DNA of 64,000 bases from JAXLYE01 sp046351595 (lineage in GTDB: Bacteria > Myxococcota_A > Polyangia > Palsa-1104 > JAEUJZ01). The translations under genes and the position numbers were made by a program. The notes beneath the pieces were generated by a model that saw only the letters and a list, made by a program, of their open reading frames with translations, was not told the origin of the DNA and did no database searches. Positions 25,063-34,679 of this stretch are shown here, in pieces. Location of the stretch: assembly GCA_046351595.1 (NCBI GenBank), contig JAXLYE010000008.1, positions 310,001 through 374,000 on the forward strand. Reading direction: 5' to 3'. The stretch's first letter is position 1. Each line of letters begins with the position of its first letter.

Positions 25063-28000
25063 ATGAGCCAAAGCAAGAAGACCCTGATCGCGCTCTACGG
25101 GGACCAGCGCGTTACCGTCTCGTACTATCCCGGGACTTCGGAGACGGCGCTGGAGAAGGCGGTGCGCGCCGCGCTCGGCCTCGATGCCGCGGCGCCGCTG
25201 GTCCTGCGCGATGAGGACGGCGACGTCACCGCGCTGTCCGACGCGCTGCCGAGCGGCATCGTGCTGCGCGCCGGCACCACGCAGCCCGCGCCCGCCGCCG
25301 CTGCGAGCGCAGCGCTGGCGACGCCGCAGGGGCCGCAGGGGCCGCCGCAGGGAACCGTACCGCGCGGCCCCAAGCCCTACCCCATCGTCGGCAACCTGCC
25401 GCTGGTCGCGAGCGCCGGCAACTTCGAGGATCTGTTCTCGAGCCTGACGCGGGAGTACGGCAGCTTCGTCCGGCTCAAGTTCGCCAACGAGCGCACCCTG
25501 TTCGTCAACACGGACGCGGACGTGGTGCGCGACATGGCCAACCGCCCGGACGACTTCCGCAAGACCGTGCCGCCGCCGGCCACGCCGCTCGGCCGCCTGC
25601 GCCGCGGCGTCGTCTCCAACGGCCTGTTCACCGCCGGCGACGACGAGGAGATCTGGCAGATCGCGCACCGGATCCTCTTGCCCGCCTTCGGGGCCGGCGC
25701 GATCAAGCAGTACTACCCGCGCATGCTCGAGGTCGCGGACGAGCTGCTCGCGCACCTTGCAGCGCTGCCCGCGGGCGAGCCGTTCCTGGCGACGGATCTG
25801 ATGACGCGCATGACGTTCGAGGCCATCTCGTACGCCGGCTTCGATACGCGCTTCCACGCCATCACCGCCAAGGAGGTGCCGCCGTTCGTGCAGGCGATGG
25901 TCGACGTCCTGGAGGCGGCCATGCAGTCCGCAAAGAACATGCTGCCGGACGCCTTCCACCCGCTCATGCGCCACAAGCGCGACCACGGCGGCCGCGTCCT
26001 GGAAGACACCGTGGACCGCATCATCACCGAGCGGCGGCGCTCCCTGGAGCGCGGCGAGGCGGTGCCCAACGACATCCTGCAGACCATGCTGACGGCGCGC
26101 GATCGCGCCACCGGACAGCGCCTGCCCGACGACAACATCCGCGCGCAGCTGATCACGTTCCTGGTCGCCGGTCACGAGACGACCTCGGGGCTGCTCTCGT
26201 ACGCGCTGTATTACCTGTGCAAAAACCCCGCGGTCGAAGCGCGGCTCCTCGACGAGGTGGACCGCGTGCTCGGGCGCGACTACTCCTACCGTCCGAGCTA
26301 CGCCGACACCGAGCGGCTCGACTACACCGGGCGCGTGCTGAAGGAGGCGCTGCGCCTGAATCCGACGGCGCCGGCCTTCGCCAAGTTCGTGCAGCGCGAC
26401 ACCGTGGTCGCCGGCATGTACGCGGTGCCCAAGGGCAGCACCATCGTGACGCACCTGTCCGGGCTGCACCGCGACCCGCGCCACTTCGGTCCCGACCCCG
26501 AGCGCTTCGAGCCGGATCACTTCCTGCCCGACGCCGTCGCGGCGCGCCACCCCAACGCCTATCACCCCTTCGGCCTGGGCATCCGCAGCTGCATCGGCTT
26601 CCAGTTCGCGCTCGTCGAGGCGCGCATGGTGCTGGCCCGCCTGTACCAGCGCTTCCGCTTCCGCTTCGCGGATCCCGGCTACAAGCTGCAGCACATCCAG
26701 ACGCTCACGGTGAAGCCGCGCGAGCTGTTCATGAAGCTGGATGCGCGCGCCGAGGAGCGGGGCCGCCTGCCGACGGCGCCGCAGGCCGAGGGCGAGCGCG
26801 CTCCGCTCGGCAGCGCGGGCTCCGGCCGGCCGCTGCTCGTGCTGTACGGCTCGAACATGGGCACGAGCCAGGATCTGGCGCAGACGCTCGCGCAGCAGGC
26901 GCGCGCGCAGGGCTTCACGCCGACCGTCGCGGAGCTCGACAGCCGCGCGCGGCCGGGGGGATTGCCGACGGACGCGCCGGTGCTGATCGTGACCTCGACG
27001 TACAACGGCAGCCCGCCGGACAACGCGGCGAAGTTCAGCGCCTTTTTGACCAGCGCGCTGCCGCCGGACGCGATGAAGGGAGTCCGGTTCGCGGTGCTCG
27101 GCTGCGGCAACAAGCAGTGGCGCACCACGTTCCAGAAGTTCCCGCGCCTTGTCGAAGAGCGGCTCGTGGCGCTCGGCGCCCGCGCGCTCTTTGCGACCGG
27201 GGCCTGCGACGCGGACGGCGACTTCGACGCGGCGGCCGAGGCGTGGTGCCGCGGCGTCTGGCCGGCGCTGCACCACGAGCTCGGATCGCAGCCGGTGGCC
27301 GCGGCGGATCCGGCCGCCGCGCTGGAGGGCCCCGCGCGCGGCTACGCCGTCGAGCTGGTGAACTACGCGGGCGCCGCCTCGGGCGCGGTCTATACGTCGC
27401 GGCAGCCGCTGTCCGCCGAGGTGCGCCTGGCCGAGGTGCTGCGCAACGACGAGCTGCAGGCCGCGGACTCCGGGCGCTCGACGCGCCACATCGAGATCGC
27501 GCTTCCCGCTGGTGTAAGCTACGCGGCCGGCGACCACCTGGGCGTCTTCCCAGAGAACGATCCGGATCTGGTGGACGCCATCGCCGCGCGCTGCGGGGTG
27601 CGGGTCTCGGACGTCGTCGTGCTCAAGGATCTGAGCGCCGACACGGCGCGGGCGACCGCCGCGGAGCCTGCGGGCGCGGGCGACACCCAGCGCGTCCCCT
27701 GCGGCGTCCCGATCAGCGTGCACGATCTGCTGACCTACCACGTGGATCTGGCGGGCCCGCTGTCGCGCCGCGAGCTGCGCGTGCTGGCGCGCGAGTGCCC
27801 CTGCCCGCCCGAGCGCGAACAGCTGCTGCTATTGGCCAGCGAGGAGCGCTTCCGCAGCGGCGTGTTCGAGTCGCGCCTGACCCTGCTCGACGTGCTGAGC
27901 GAGTTCCGCTCGCTGCCCTTTGATCTCGCGCTGCTCCTGTCGCTGCGGCCGGCGCTCAAGCCGCGCTACTACTCGATCTCGTCGTCGCCGCGGCGGACGG

Positions 28001-28635
28001 CCGACCGCTGCACCATCACCGTCGGTGTGCACGCCTTCAGCGGCCCCGCCGGCAGCCCGCGCGAGGGCGTCTGCAGCCACTACCTTCTGCGCTGCGCCCC
28101 CGGCACCCGCCTGCGCGTCCTGATCAAGGACACCAAGAGCACGTTCCGGCTGCCCAGCGATCCCGCGCTGCCCGTAATCCTCATCGGCCCCGGCACCGGG
28201 CTGGCGCCGCTGCGCGGCTTCATCGAGGAGCGGTCCGCGCTGCGCCGCGAAGGGGTCGGCGTCGGCCCCACGCTGCTGTTCTTCGGCTGCCGCCGCCCCG
28301 ATCACGACTACCTGTACCGCAGCGAGCTCGAAGGCTACGCCGCCGCGGGCGACCTGTCGGCGCTGTTCGTCGGATTCTCGCGCGAGCCGGGCCGGCCCAA
28401 GGTCTACGTGCAGGAGCTTCTGCGCGCGCAGGGAGCGCGGATCTACGCGCTCTTGCAGTCCGGTGCCGCGGTCTACGTCTGCGGCGATGCGCGCAGCATG
28501 GCGCCCGACGTGCAGCGCGCCTTCGTCGAGCTGATCGAGCAGCACGGCGGCCTGCCGCTGCCGCAGGCCGAGGCGTACCTCGAGACGCTGAAGGAGTCCG
28601 GTCGCTACCTGCAGGACGTCTGGGCCGCCACCTGA
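25063..28635 (+). CDS. Self-sufficient cytochrome P450-reductase fusion with N-terminal ubiquitin-like domain
   Basis: 1190 residues. Residues about 5-75 form an extra domain (TLIALYGDQRVTVSYYPG through LPSGIVLRAG) that looks like a PB1/ubiquitin-like fold, joined by an Ala/Gln/Gly linker. The P450 part (about 105-560) has AGHETTSG near 369 in helix I, ExxR in KEALR, and the haem loop FGLGIRSCIG with Cys510. The reductase part has the FMN loop LYGSNMGTS near 594, the FAD motif RYYSISSSP, and the NADPH-binding GPGTGLAPLRG near 1043, ending YLQDVWA. The layout matches CYP102-type fatty-acid hydroxylases, which draw electrons from NADPH without a partner. CYP102A1 itself is about 1050 residues, so the N-terminal domain accounts for the added length. 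It stands alone between two hairpins. Confidence 0.93.
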   Translation: MSQSKKTLIALYGDQRVTVSYYPGTSETALEKAVRAALGLDAAAPLVLRDEDGDVTALSDALPSGIVLRAGTTQPAPAAAASAALATPQGPQGPPQGTVPRGPKPYPIVGNLPLVASAGNFEDLFSSLTREYGSFVRLKFANERTLFVNTDADVVRDMANRPDDFRKTVPPPATPLGRLRRGVVSNGLFTAGDDEEIWQIAHRILLPAFGAGAIKQYYPRMLEVADELLAHLAALPAGEPFLATDLMTRMTFEAISYAGFDTRFHAITAKEVPPFVQAMVDVLEAAMQSAKNMLPDAFHPLMRHKRDHGGRVLEDTVDRIITERRRSLERGEAVPNDILQTMLTARDRATGQRLPDDNIRAQLITFLVAGHETTSGLLSYALYYLCKNPAVEARLLDEVDRVLGRDYSYRPSYADTERLDYTGRVLKEALRLNPTAPAFAKFVQRDTVVAGMYAVPKGSTIVTHLSGLHRDPRHFGPDPERFEPDHFLPDAVAARHPNAYHPFGLGIRSCIGFQFALVEARMVLARLYQRFRFRFADPGYKLQHIQTLTVKPRELFMKLDARAEERGRLPTAPQAEGERAPLGSAGSGRPLLVLYGSNMGTSQDLAQTLAQQARAQGFTPTVAELDSRARPGGLPTDAPVLIVTSTYNGSPPDNAAKFSAFLTSALPPDAMKGVRFAVLGCGNKQWRTTFQKFPRLVEERLVALGARALFATGACDADGDFDAAAEAWCRGVWPALHHELGSQPVAAADPAAALEGPARGYAVELVNYAGAASGAVYTSRQPLSAEVRLAEVLRNDELQAADSGRSTRHIEIALPAGVSYAAGDHLGVFPENDPDLVDAIAARCGVRVSDVVVLKDLSADTARATAAEPAGAGDTQRVPCGVPISVHDLLTYHVDLAGPLSRRELRVLARECPCPPEREQLLLLASEERFRSGVFESRLTLLDVLSEFRSLPFDLALLLSLRPALKPRYYSISSSPRRTADRCTITVGVHAFSGPAGSPREGVCSHYLLRCAPGTRLRVLIKDTKSTFRLPSDPALPVILIGPGTGLAPLRGFIEERSALRREGVGVGPTLLFFGCRRPDHDYLYRSELEGYAAAGDLSALFVGFSREPGRPKVYVQELLRAQGARIYALLQSGAAVYVCGDARSMAPDVQRAFVELIEQHGGLPLPQAEAYLETLKESGRYLQDVWAAT

Positions 28636-28688
28636 GCAGCAGATCCCGAAGGCAAGACCGCGATAACTTCAGAGGCTCGGGATCCTCG

Positions 28689-28710
28689 GTCCGCTCCGCA
28701 TCGAGCGGAC
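28689..28710. terminator. Hairpin after the P450-reductase gene, no T-tract
   Basis: GTCCGCTC and GAGCGGAC pair around a 6-base loop, 54 bp after the stop. There is no T run, so it may act as an RNA-end stabiliser or in Rho-dependent termination. Confidence 0.5.
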
Positions 28711-28771
28711 AGAATCCGTGCGAACCGCGACTCCGCGCGTGCTACGGATCGGCCGAATCAGGAGGATCCAG

Positions 28772-30166
<1,395 letters not shown>

Positions 30167-30560
30167 GCGGGACCGAGAGCGCCGACGAGCGCCAGCGGCT
30201 GATCAAGAACCTGGCACCTGGCGCCTGACTGACCGGGTTCGCAGGGATCTCAAGCCGGGCACAGTCCCGCTCGAGCAGAACCGCTGAGTATCAGCCCGCA
30301 GCGACGCGGGGTGCCCGCCCACAGCGTCGGTAGGCCCGCTCGCGAACCTGCGGATCGAAAAGCCGGGGTCGCCGTCGCGCTGCTCGCTGGGCCGGGGCGC
30401 TCCGTCCGCTCGGCGTACTTCTGGCGAGGATTTCGGAGCCAGCCCACAAGCCGCCGCACAGACCGCGCGGTGCGCACCGGCAGAGTCCGGACCCGGTCGC
30501 CCCCGCGGCGCAAAGGCAAAGGGACCCCGGAGTCTGCACCCTCCGCAGGTTCACAGGAGC
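30167..30560. other. Gene-free stretch holding a kinase-derived fragment
   Basis: About 390 bp between two convergent genes (HAD phosphatase and M14 peptidase). It contains a relic at 30244-30357 related to the end of the broken kinase at 49561-49674. No complete gene or T-tailed terminator is seen. Confidence 0.6.
30244..30357 (+). repeat. Kinase-derived dispersed repeat, copy A
   Basis: Reads RDLKPGTVPLEQNR then stop, a decayed form of the kinase catalytic loop HRDLKPxNVxLE. It aligns without gaps to 49561-49674; by hand count 70 of 114 bases agree, including exact blocks GTCCCGCTCGAG, CCGCAGCG and CTGCGGATCG at the same spacing. Similarity seems to continue weakly for about 40 bp. No kinase 5' part precedes it. 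Confidence 0.7.
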
Positions 30561-31481
30561 TCAGGCTCTGGCCAGCAGATAGTCGATCGCGGCGCAGACG
30601 GCGGCGGCCTGGGCCGCGTTGCACTGGGCCGCGTCGGACCGCGGGCTGTCGGGATAGACCTCGGTGGTGGTGGTGTAGCGGGCGCTGGTCAGGCCGGCGC
30701 ACAGACCGAGCGGCTTCAAGGGGTACAGGATCACGCCCGGGGCCACGATCGGAGCGCCGATGATCTGTCCCTTCTCGTCGGCCGGGGCGATATGGGTGAC
30801 CTTGGCGACGGCCTCGATCACGGCCTGCTGGAACTCGAGCTGCGGGTTGTCGTGGTCGCCGACCAGGTAGAAGCCGTCGGGGATCGTGTCCGGTTCGTGC
30901 TCCTTGCCGTCCCGCGCGGAGAGCGCCGGACGGAACTCGCTCTCGTCGCTGTCGGTGGTCTCGTGCAGGTCGACGTGCAGCTGCACCTGCTCGCGCAGCG
31001 GCTGCACCAGCCGCATCAACGCCGCGGCCTCCTGCGACGGGCTGGGCTCTCGGAACGAGCGATTCGGGTCCACCGCGTGCGGGTTCCAGCGGTGGATCCG
31101 CTCGTAGGCCCAGGGGCTGACGCAGGGCGCGACCAGCAGGTTCACCCGCCCGGCGTAGGCCTCGGCGTGCTGATCGACAAAGCGCAGCGCGCCGTGCACG
31201 CCGCTGGTTTCGTAGCCGTGCACGCCGCCGGTGATCAGCACGACGGGCCGCTCCGCGCGCCAGCTGCGGCTGCGGATCGCGTACAGGGGATAACGATCGG
31301 GCGGGTAATCCAGCTCGCCGTACTGCTGCACATCAAAACGCCCGCGCAGGCGCTCGATCTCCGCAAGGACCTCGTCGGCATAGCTGCGCTGCCGTCGCTG
31401 CTGCGAGCGCCAGAGGGTGCGCTCGGCGTCCCCCCAGGGCTCGCCGGGGGTGCCGATCGGATACGATGGTTGAGAGCTCAT
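30561..31481 (-). CDS. M14-family zinc carboxypeptidase-like protein
   Basis: 306 residues from ATG 31481, chosen over a longer frame because the protein pattern begins SYPIGTPGEPWG. The zinc site is visible as HxxE in GGVHGYETSG and the third ligand in HVDLHETTD. The substrate arginine/asparagine region is NPHAVDPNRSF (NR pair), and the catalytic Glu appears as TTTTEVYPDS near the C-terminus. All key residues are present. No signal peptide is visible at this start, so it is probably cytoplasmic. Relatives remove C-terminal amino acids or trim peptidoglycan peptides. It lies 137 bp downstream of the RsbQ-like gene on the same strand. Confidence 0.85.
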   Translation of the reverse strand: MSSQPSYPIGTPGEPWGDAERTLWRSQQRRQRSYADEVLAEIERLRGRFDVQQYGELDYPPDRYPLYAIRSRSWRAERPVVLITGGVHGYETSGVHGALRFVDQHAEAYAGRVNLLVAPCVSPWAYERIHRWNPHAVDPNRSFREPSPSQEAAALMRLVQPLREQVQLHVDLHETTDSDESEFRPALSARDGKEHEPDTIPDGFYLVGDHDNPQLEFQQAVIEAVAKVTHIAPADEKGQIIGAPIVAPGVILYPLKPLGLCAGLTSARYTTTTEVYPDSPRSDAAQCNAAQAAAVCAAIDYLLARA

Positions 31482-31618
31482 CCGGGCAGTCTGCCCAGAG
31501 TCCGAGATAGACGCCAGCGGCTTGTTCGCAAGGAGCGATTCTCGGAGCCCCCTGCCCAGAGGGATGAACGGAATGAAGCCGATGCCCAGGCGCGGGCCCG
31601 GGCGCGCAGCGCAAGCCA

Positions 31619-32425
31619 TCAGGACGGCAGGGGGCGGCGCAGGTACTCCCGGATGAGGGTGCTGGTCTCCTGGGGCGCGCTGAGGTGCGGGCAGTGTCCG
31701 GTCGCCTGCATCTTGACGAGCGTGCTGCACGGCAGGTGGCGGTGCATGTACTCTCCGACCGACTCCGGCGCCACCACGTCCTGATCACACTGCAGGATCA
31801 GCGAAGGCGTGCGGAGCCGGGACAGCTCGGCGCGGTTGTCGGAGAGGAAGGTGACGCGGGCAAAGTGCCGCAGGATCTCGGGGTCGGTCCGGCAGAAGTT
31901 CCGGGTCAGCTCGGCCGCCAGCTCCGGGCGCTCCAGGTTGCCCATGATCGCGGGCCCGAGGATGGTCGCCCACTCCGCCACATTGGTGTCGAGAAGGAGC
32001 AGCAGCTCGTCGATCTCGTAGCGAGCGAACCCGCTCGGGTAGCCGTCGTCATGGAGGTACCGGGGCGACGGCGCGACCAGCACCAGCCGCTCGAAGCGCT
32101 GCGGCTCCTTCACCGCGGCCAGCACGCCGACCATGGCGCTCACCGAGTGCCCGACGAACACCACCGAGCGCAGATCCAGCTCGCGGCAGATCTCGAGGAG
32201 ATCGTCCGCGTATCCCGACAGCGTGCTGTACTTGTCGCGATCGTACGCGCTCAGCACCGACCCGCCGGCCCCGACCTGATCGAACAGGATGACCCGGTGA
32301 TCGGGCTCGAAGCCGGGAGCGATGTAGCGCCACACCGCCTGATCGCAGCCCAGGCCGTGTGCAAAGATCACAGGCCGGGCGCGCGTCCCCCGGATTCGCA
32401 CGTTGTTGCGTGTGGATGCCCTCAT
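31619..32425 (-). CDS. RsbQ/D14-like alpha/beta hydrolase
   Basis: 268 residues from ATG 32425. The start RNNVRIRGT and the motif PVIFAHGLGCDQAVW resemble Bacillus RsbQ and plant D14/KAI2 closely, and the length is almost the same. The catalytic triad is visible: Ser in FVGHSVSAMVG, Asp in CDQDVVAPES, and His in ATGHCPHLSAP. RsbQ works with the PAS phosphatase RsbP in the energy-stress pathway; D14-like proteins bind small lactone signals. On this strand the two genes upstream encode a double receiver and a GAF-GAF-PAS-STAS protein, so a stress-signalling link is plausible although no RsbP-like PP2C phosphatase is present here. Confidence 0.85.
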   Translation of the reverse strand: MRASTRNNVRIRGTRARPVIFAHGLGCDQAVWRYIAPGFEPDHRVILFDQVGAGGSVLSAYDRDKYSTLSGYADDLLEICRELDLRSVVFVGHSVSAMVGVLAAVKEPQRFERLVLVAPSPRYLHDDGYPSGFARYEIDELLLLLDTNVAEWATILGPAIMGNLERPELAAELTRNFCRTDPEILRHFARVTFLSDNRAELSRLRTPSLILQCDQDVVAPESVGEYMHRHLPCSTLVKMQATGHCPHLSAPQETSTLIREYLRRPLPS

Positions 32426-32818
32426 CGCGCTCGGATGTATGTGCACTTCATACCTCGCCGGCTGGGCCCAAGTTGCTGAGCGTGAGTTCAGATGCCAGCC
32501 AAGGCGCATCGAGTGCACGCCAGGCTCACGGGATCCCCGATACGGAGGCTGCAGATCGGTGGGAACCCCGATCTGGCCTGCGGCGCACGCTGAAGATTGG
32601 GCTTCAGACTCCCACCAAGTCTGTCCGTCCACTCTACACCAAGTACCAGTCAATTTGCGTAAGGGAGGAGCTCTCTCAGACTCCGGATAAGGACTCTCAC
32701 GAGCTCCCAGAGTGCATACAGGAGGGCGCAAGAGAGCCCGCTGTCCGGACCTGGAGGGTCCTGTGAGCAGCCGTCCCTGAGCCGATCGGCGCGGTCTAGG
32801 AGGAGGCTTTGTCGCGGT
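32426..32818. other. Intergenic region between RsbQ-like and double-receiver genes
   Basis: About 390 bp. Apart from the 23-bp tandem duplication at its end (32791-32835) I see no gene, clear promoter or hairpin. Base composition is less G+C-rich than the surrounding genes, as expected for non-coding DNA. Confidence 0.5.
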
Positions 32819-32835
32819 CTAGGAGGAGGCTTTGT
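32791..32835. repeat. Tandem duplication of the 3' end of the double-receiver gene
   Basis: Two copies of a 22-bp unit beginning GCGGTCTAGGAGG and ending GCTTTGT (32791-32812 and 32814-32835) with a period of 23 bp. The second copy contains the last codons and stop of the gene at 32819; the first is an extra copy downstream of it. Confidence 0.9.
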
Positions 32836-33955
32836 AGAGGAATGGCCGTTCGCGCCGGGGCGGCTCGGCGGCGTCCGCCGGGGTCGCCAAGGCGGCCAGC
32901 GCCGTGAGCTCGGCGATGCGCCGAGACGACTCGTCGGGCGGCAGGAAGATCCGGAGGACGTCGCCGATATAGGCCAGCGCGCGCTGCAGCTGCTCGGGGA
33001 CCAGGGTCTCGGGGGTCGAGCCGCTGCGCTGCAGCGCGCGGTCGATGACGCTCCGGGCCATCAGCTCGCTCAGGCCGCTGGCCGCAATGACCTGCCGGTA
33101 CAGCAGCGATCCCCGCGCCGCGCTGGGCAGCTCGTCGGCGCGCGTCCCCGGCTCCGCGCTGATCTGCGCGAGCCCGCGCTGCTTCTTGAGCAGCAGCGCG
33201 CGCAGGCGCTCGATGATCTGCCCGAGGTTGGCCGGCTTCAGCAGGAGCTCGTCCGCGCCCGCGGCCGTCGCCTCCGCCGCCTTGTGCGCCTCGATGCTGG
33301 AGGTCATGAGCGCGATCGGGGCGAGCGCCGTGCTGCGCAGCGCGCGCAGCCGCCGGCAGGTCTCGATGCCGTCCAGGCCCGGCATGATCAGATCGACGAA
33401 GATCGCGTCAAAGCGCTCCACCGCGGCCAGAGCCAGCGCGTCCTCGCCGCACGCCGCCAGCACCACCTGGTTGCCGCCCTGCCGCAGCACCAGGGCCAGC
33501 GCCTCGCGGAAGGTCGGGCTGTCGTCTACCAAGAGGATCTTGCGGTTGCTCAGCGAGCGCCGTGAGTCCGCCGGTCCGGAGTAATCGGCCATCTTGAACT
33601 GCTCGCGGGCCATGCGCGCGACGTAGCCTCGGTCATAGGGCTTGCCGACGTAGAGATCGGCCCCCAGGCGCAGCCCGAGGAGGCGCGAGCGGACCTCGGC
33701 TTCGGTCGAGAGCATGAAGACGCGGATCGAGCGCAGCTCCGGGGTCTGCTTGATCTCCTTGAGCACGTCGATGCCGCTGCCATCCGGCAGGAGGACGTCG
33801 AGGATCGCGAGGTCAAAGGGCTGCACCTTCAGCACCGCGAGCGCAGACTCGCAGCTCGGGCACGAAGTCACGTCAAAGCCAGCCATCGACAGCACCGCGC
33901 GCAGATCCATGCGCACGGTGATGCTGTCATCGACAATGAGTACTCGCGGCTTCAT
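32819..33955 (-). CDS. Response regulator with two receiver domains
   Basis: 378 residues. Receiver 1 (about 4-120) has VLIVDDSITVR, phosphoacceptor Asp in LAILDVLLPDGSG and Lys in LYVGKPYD. Receiver 2 (about 138-260) has ILLVDDSPTFR, Asp in AIFVDLIMPGLDG and Lys in LLLKPANL. A C-terminal helical region of about 110 residues (ELMARSVIDRALQRSG and RALAYIGDVLRIFLPP) has no recognisable DNA-binding motif. Double-receiver proteins in myxobacteria often act as phosphate relays or sinks in chemosensory and multi-kinase pathways. The closest partners here are the GAF-GAF-PAS-STAS protein upstream and the RsbQ-like protein downstream. No histidine kinase adjoins. Confidence 0.9.
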   Translation of the reverse strand: MKPRVLIVDDSITVRMDLRAVLSMAGFDVTSCPSCESALAVLKVQPFDLAILDVLLPDGSGIDVLKEIKQTPELRSIRVFMLSTEAEVRSRLLGLRLGADLYVGKPYDRGYVARMAREQFKMADYSGPADSRRSLSNRKILLVDDSPTFREALALVLRQGGNQVVLAACGEDALALAAVERFDAIFVDLIMPGLDGIETCRRLRALRSTALAPIALMTSSIEAHKAAEATAAGADELLLKPANLGQIIERLRALLLKKQRGLAQISAEPGTRADELPSAARGSLLYRQVIAASGLSELMARSVIDRALQRSGSTPETLVPEQLQRALAYIGDVLRIFLPPDESSRRIAELTALAALATPADAAEPPRRERPFLYKASS

Positions 33956-34679
33956 CTCTCCCCCTGCCAGTCGGTCTCAGAGCCCAGAGATCCCCGGTAT
34001 CAGCGGTCTTTTTCGATCGCCGGCTTCCGGCATCACGCGGCGCGCTCGCCGGAGCGATCGAGCGGGGCAAGCCGCTGCTGCCCGGGAACGGTACGCAGCC
34101 AGACCCTCCACCTTGCCCGGGCCAGCTGCCGACGGAGCGCACGCGGCGTCACGTCTTGTCAGTCAGGATATCGAATCAGACTCCGCGCTGACAATTGGTG
34201 ACTCCCCCTAATCGCAAGCGCGATCCGGTGCGCAGATCGCGTAGGGACTCCTGGCGGCGCGTGCTCTCGACGGAAAGAAGCGTCCGCAAAGCGGCGGCGA
34301 GGCTCACGATTCCGCTGTCCGTCCGGCCCCCTCTTCAGCCATGCGGAGCGCGATCTCTGGACTCTGTATGCATTGTCCATGCTCTGTTTGTGGTCTGTAG
34401 ATGCCGCGCCCGTTCCTCCCGCTTCACGCGCGCGCAGACGACGGGACGCACCGGGCCTTGCATGACCGGCGGCCGCTGATTCCTGCTTCGTGCGGCTTGT
34501 TCCCGCTGCTGCCTACCGAGCCACGCGGTTCGTGAGCGGGCAGAACGTGGTGCACGAGCTCTTCCGATCGGAGTCGGCGGCGCGGACCTGGCTCGACCCG
34601 CAGCGCATCCGCCATCGCGCGGCAAGCTCCAGATCCCAGGCTCGCGGACGAGCCCCGATCGGCTCCTGGGGCCTGTCGG
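33956..34679. other. Long intergenic region, no gene recognised
   Basis: About 720 bp between two reverse-strand regulatory genes. It contains one short inverted repeat, CGCGATC and GATCGCG with a 9-base centre (34219-34241), possibly an operator or RNA hairpin. Several short open frames have no recognisable content and lack ribosome sites. The length is unusual for this gene-dense window and may hold a decayed gene. Confidence 0.5.

Noticed and set aside
24832..27741. 969-codon reverse frame across the P450-reductase gene
   Set aside because: Arg/Ala/Gly-rich translation without any family pattern; it is an antisense shadow typical of very G+C-rich coding DNA.
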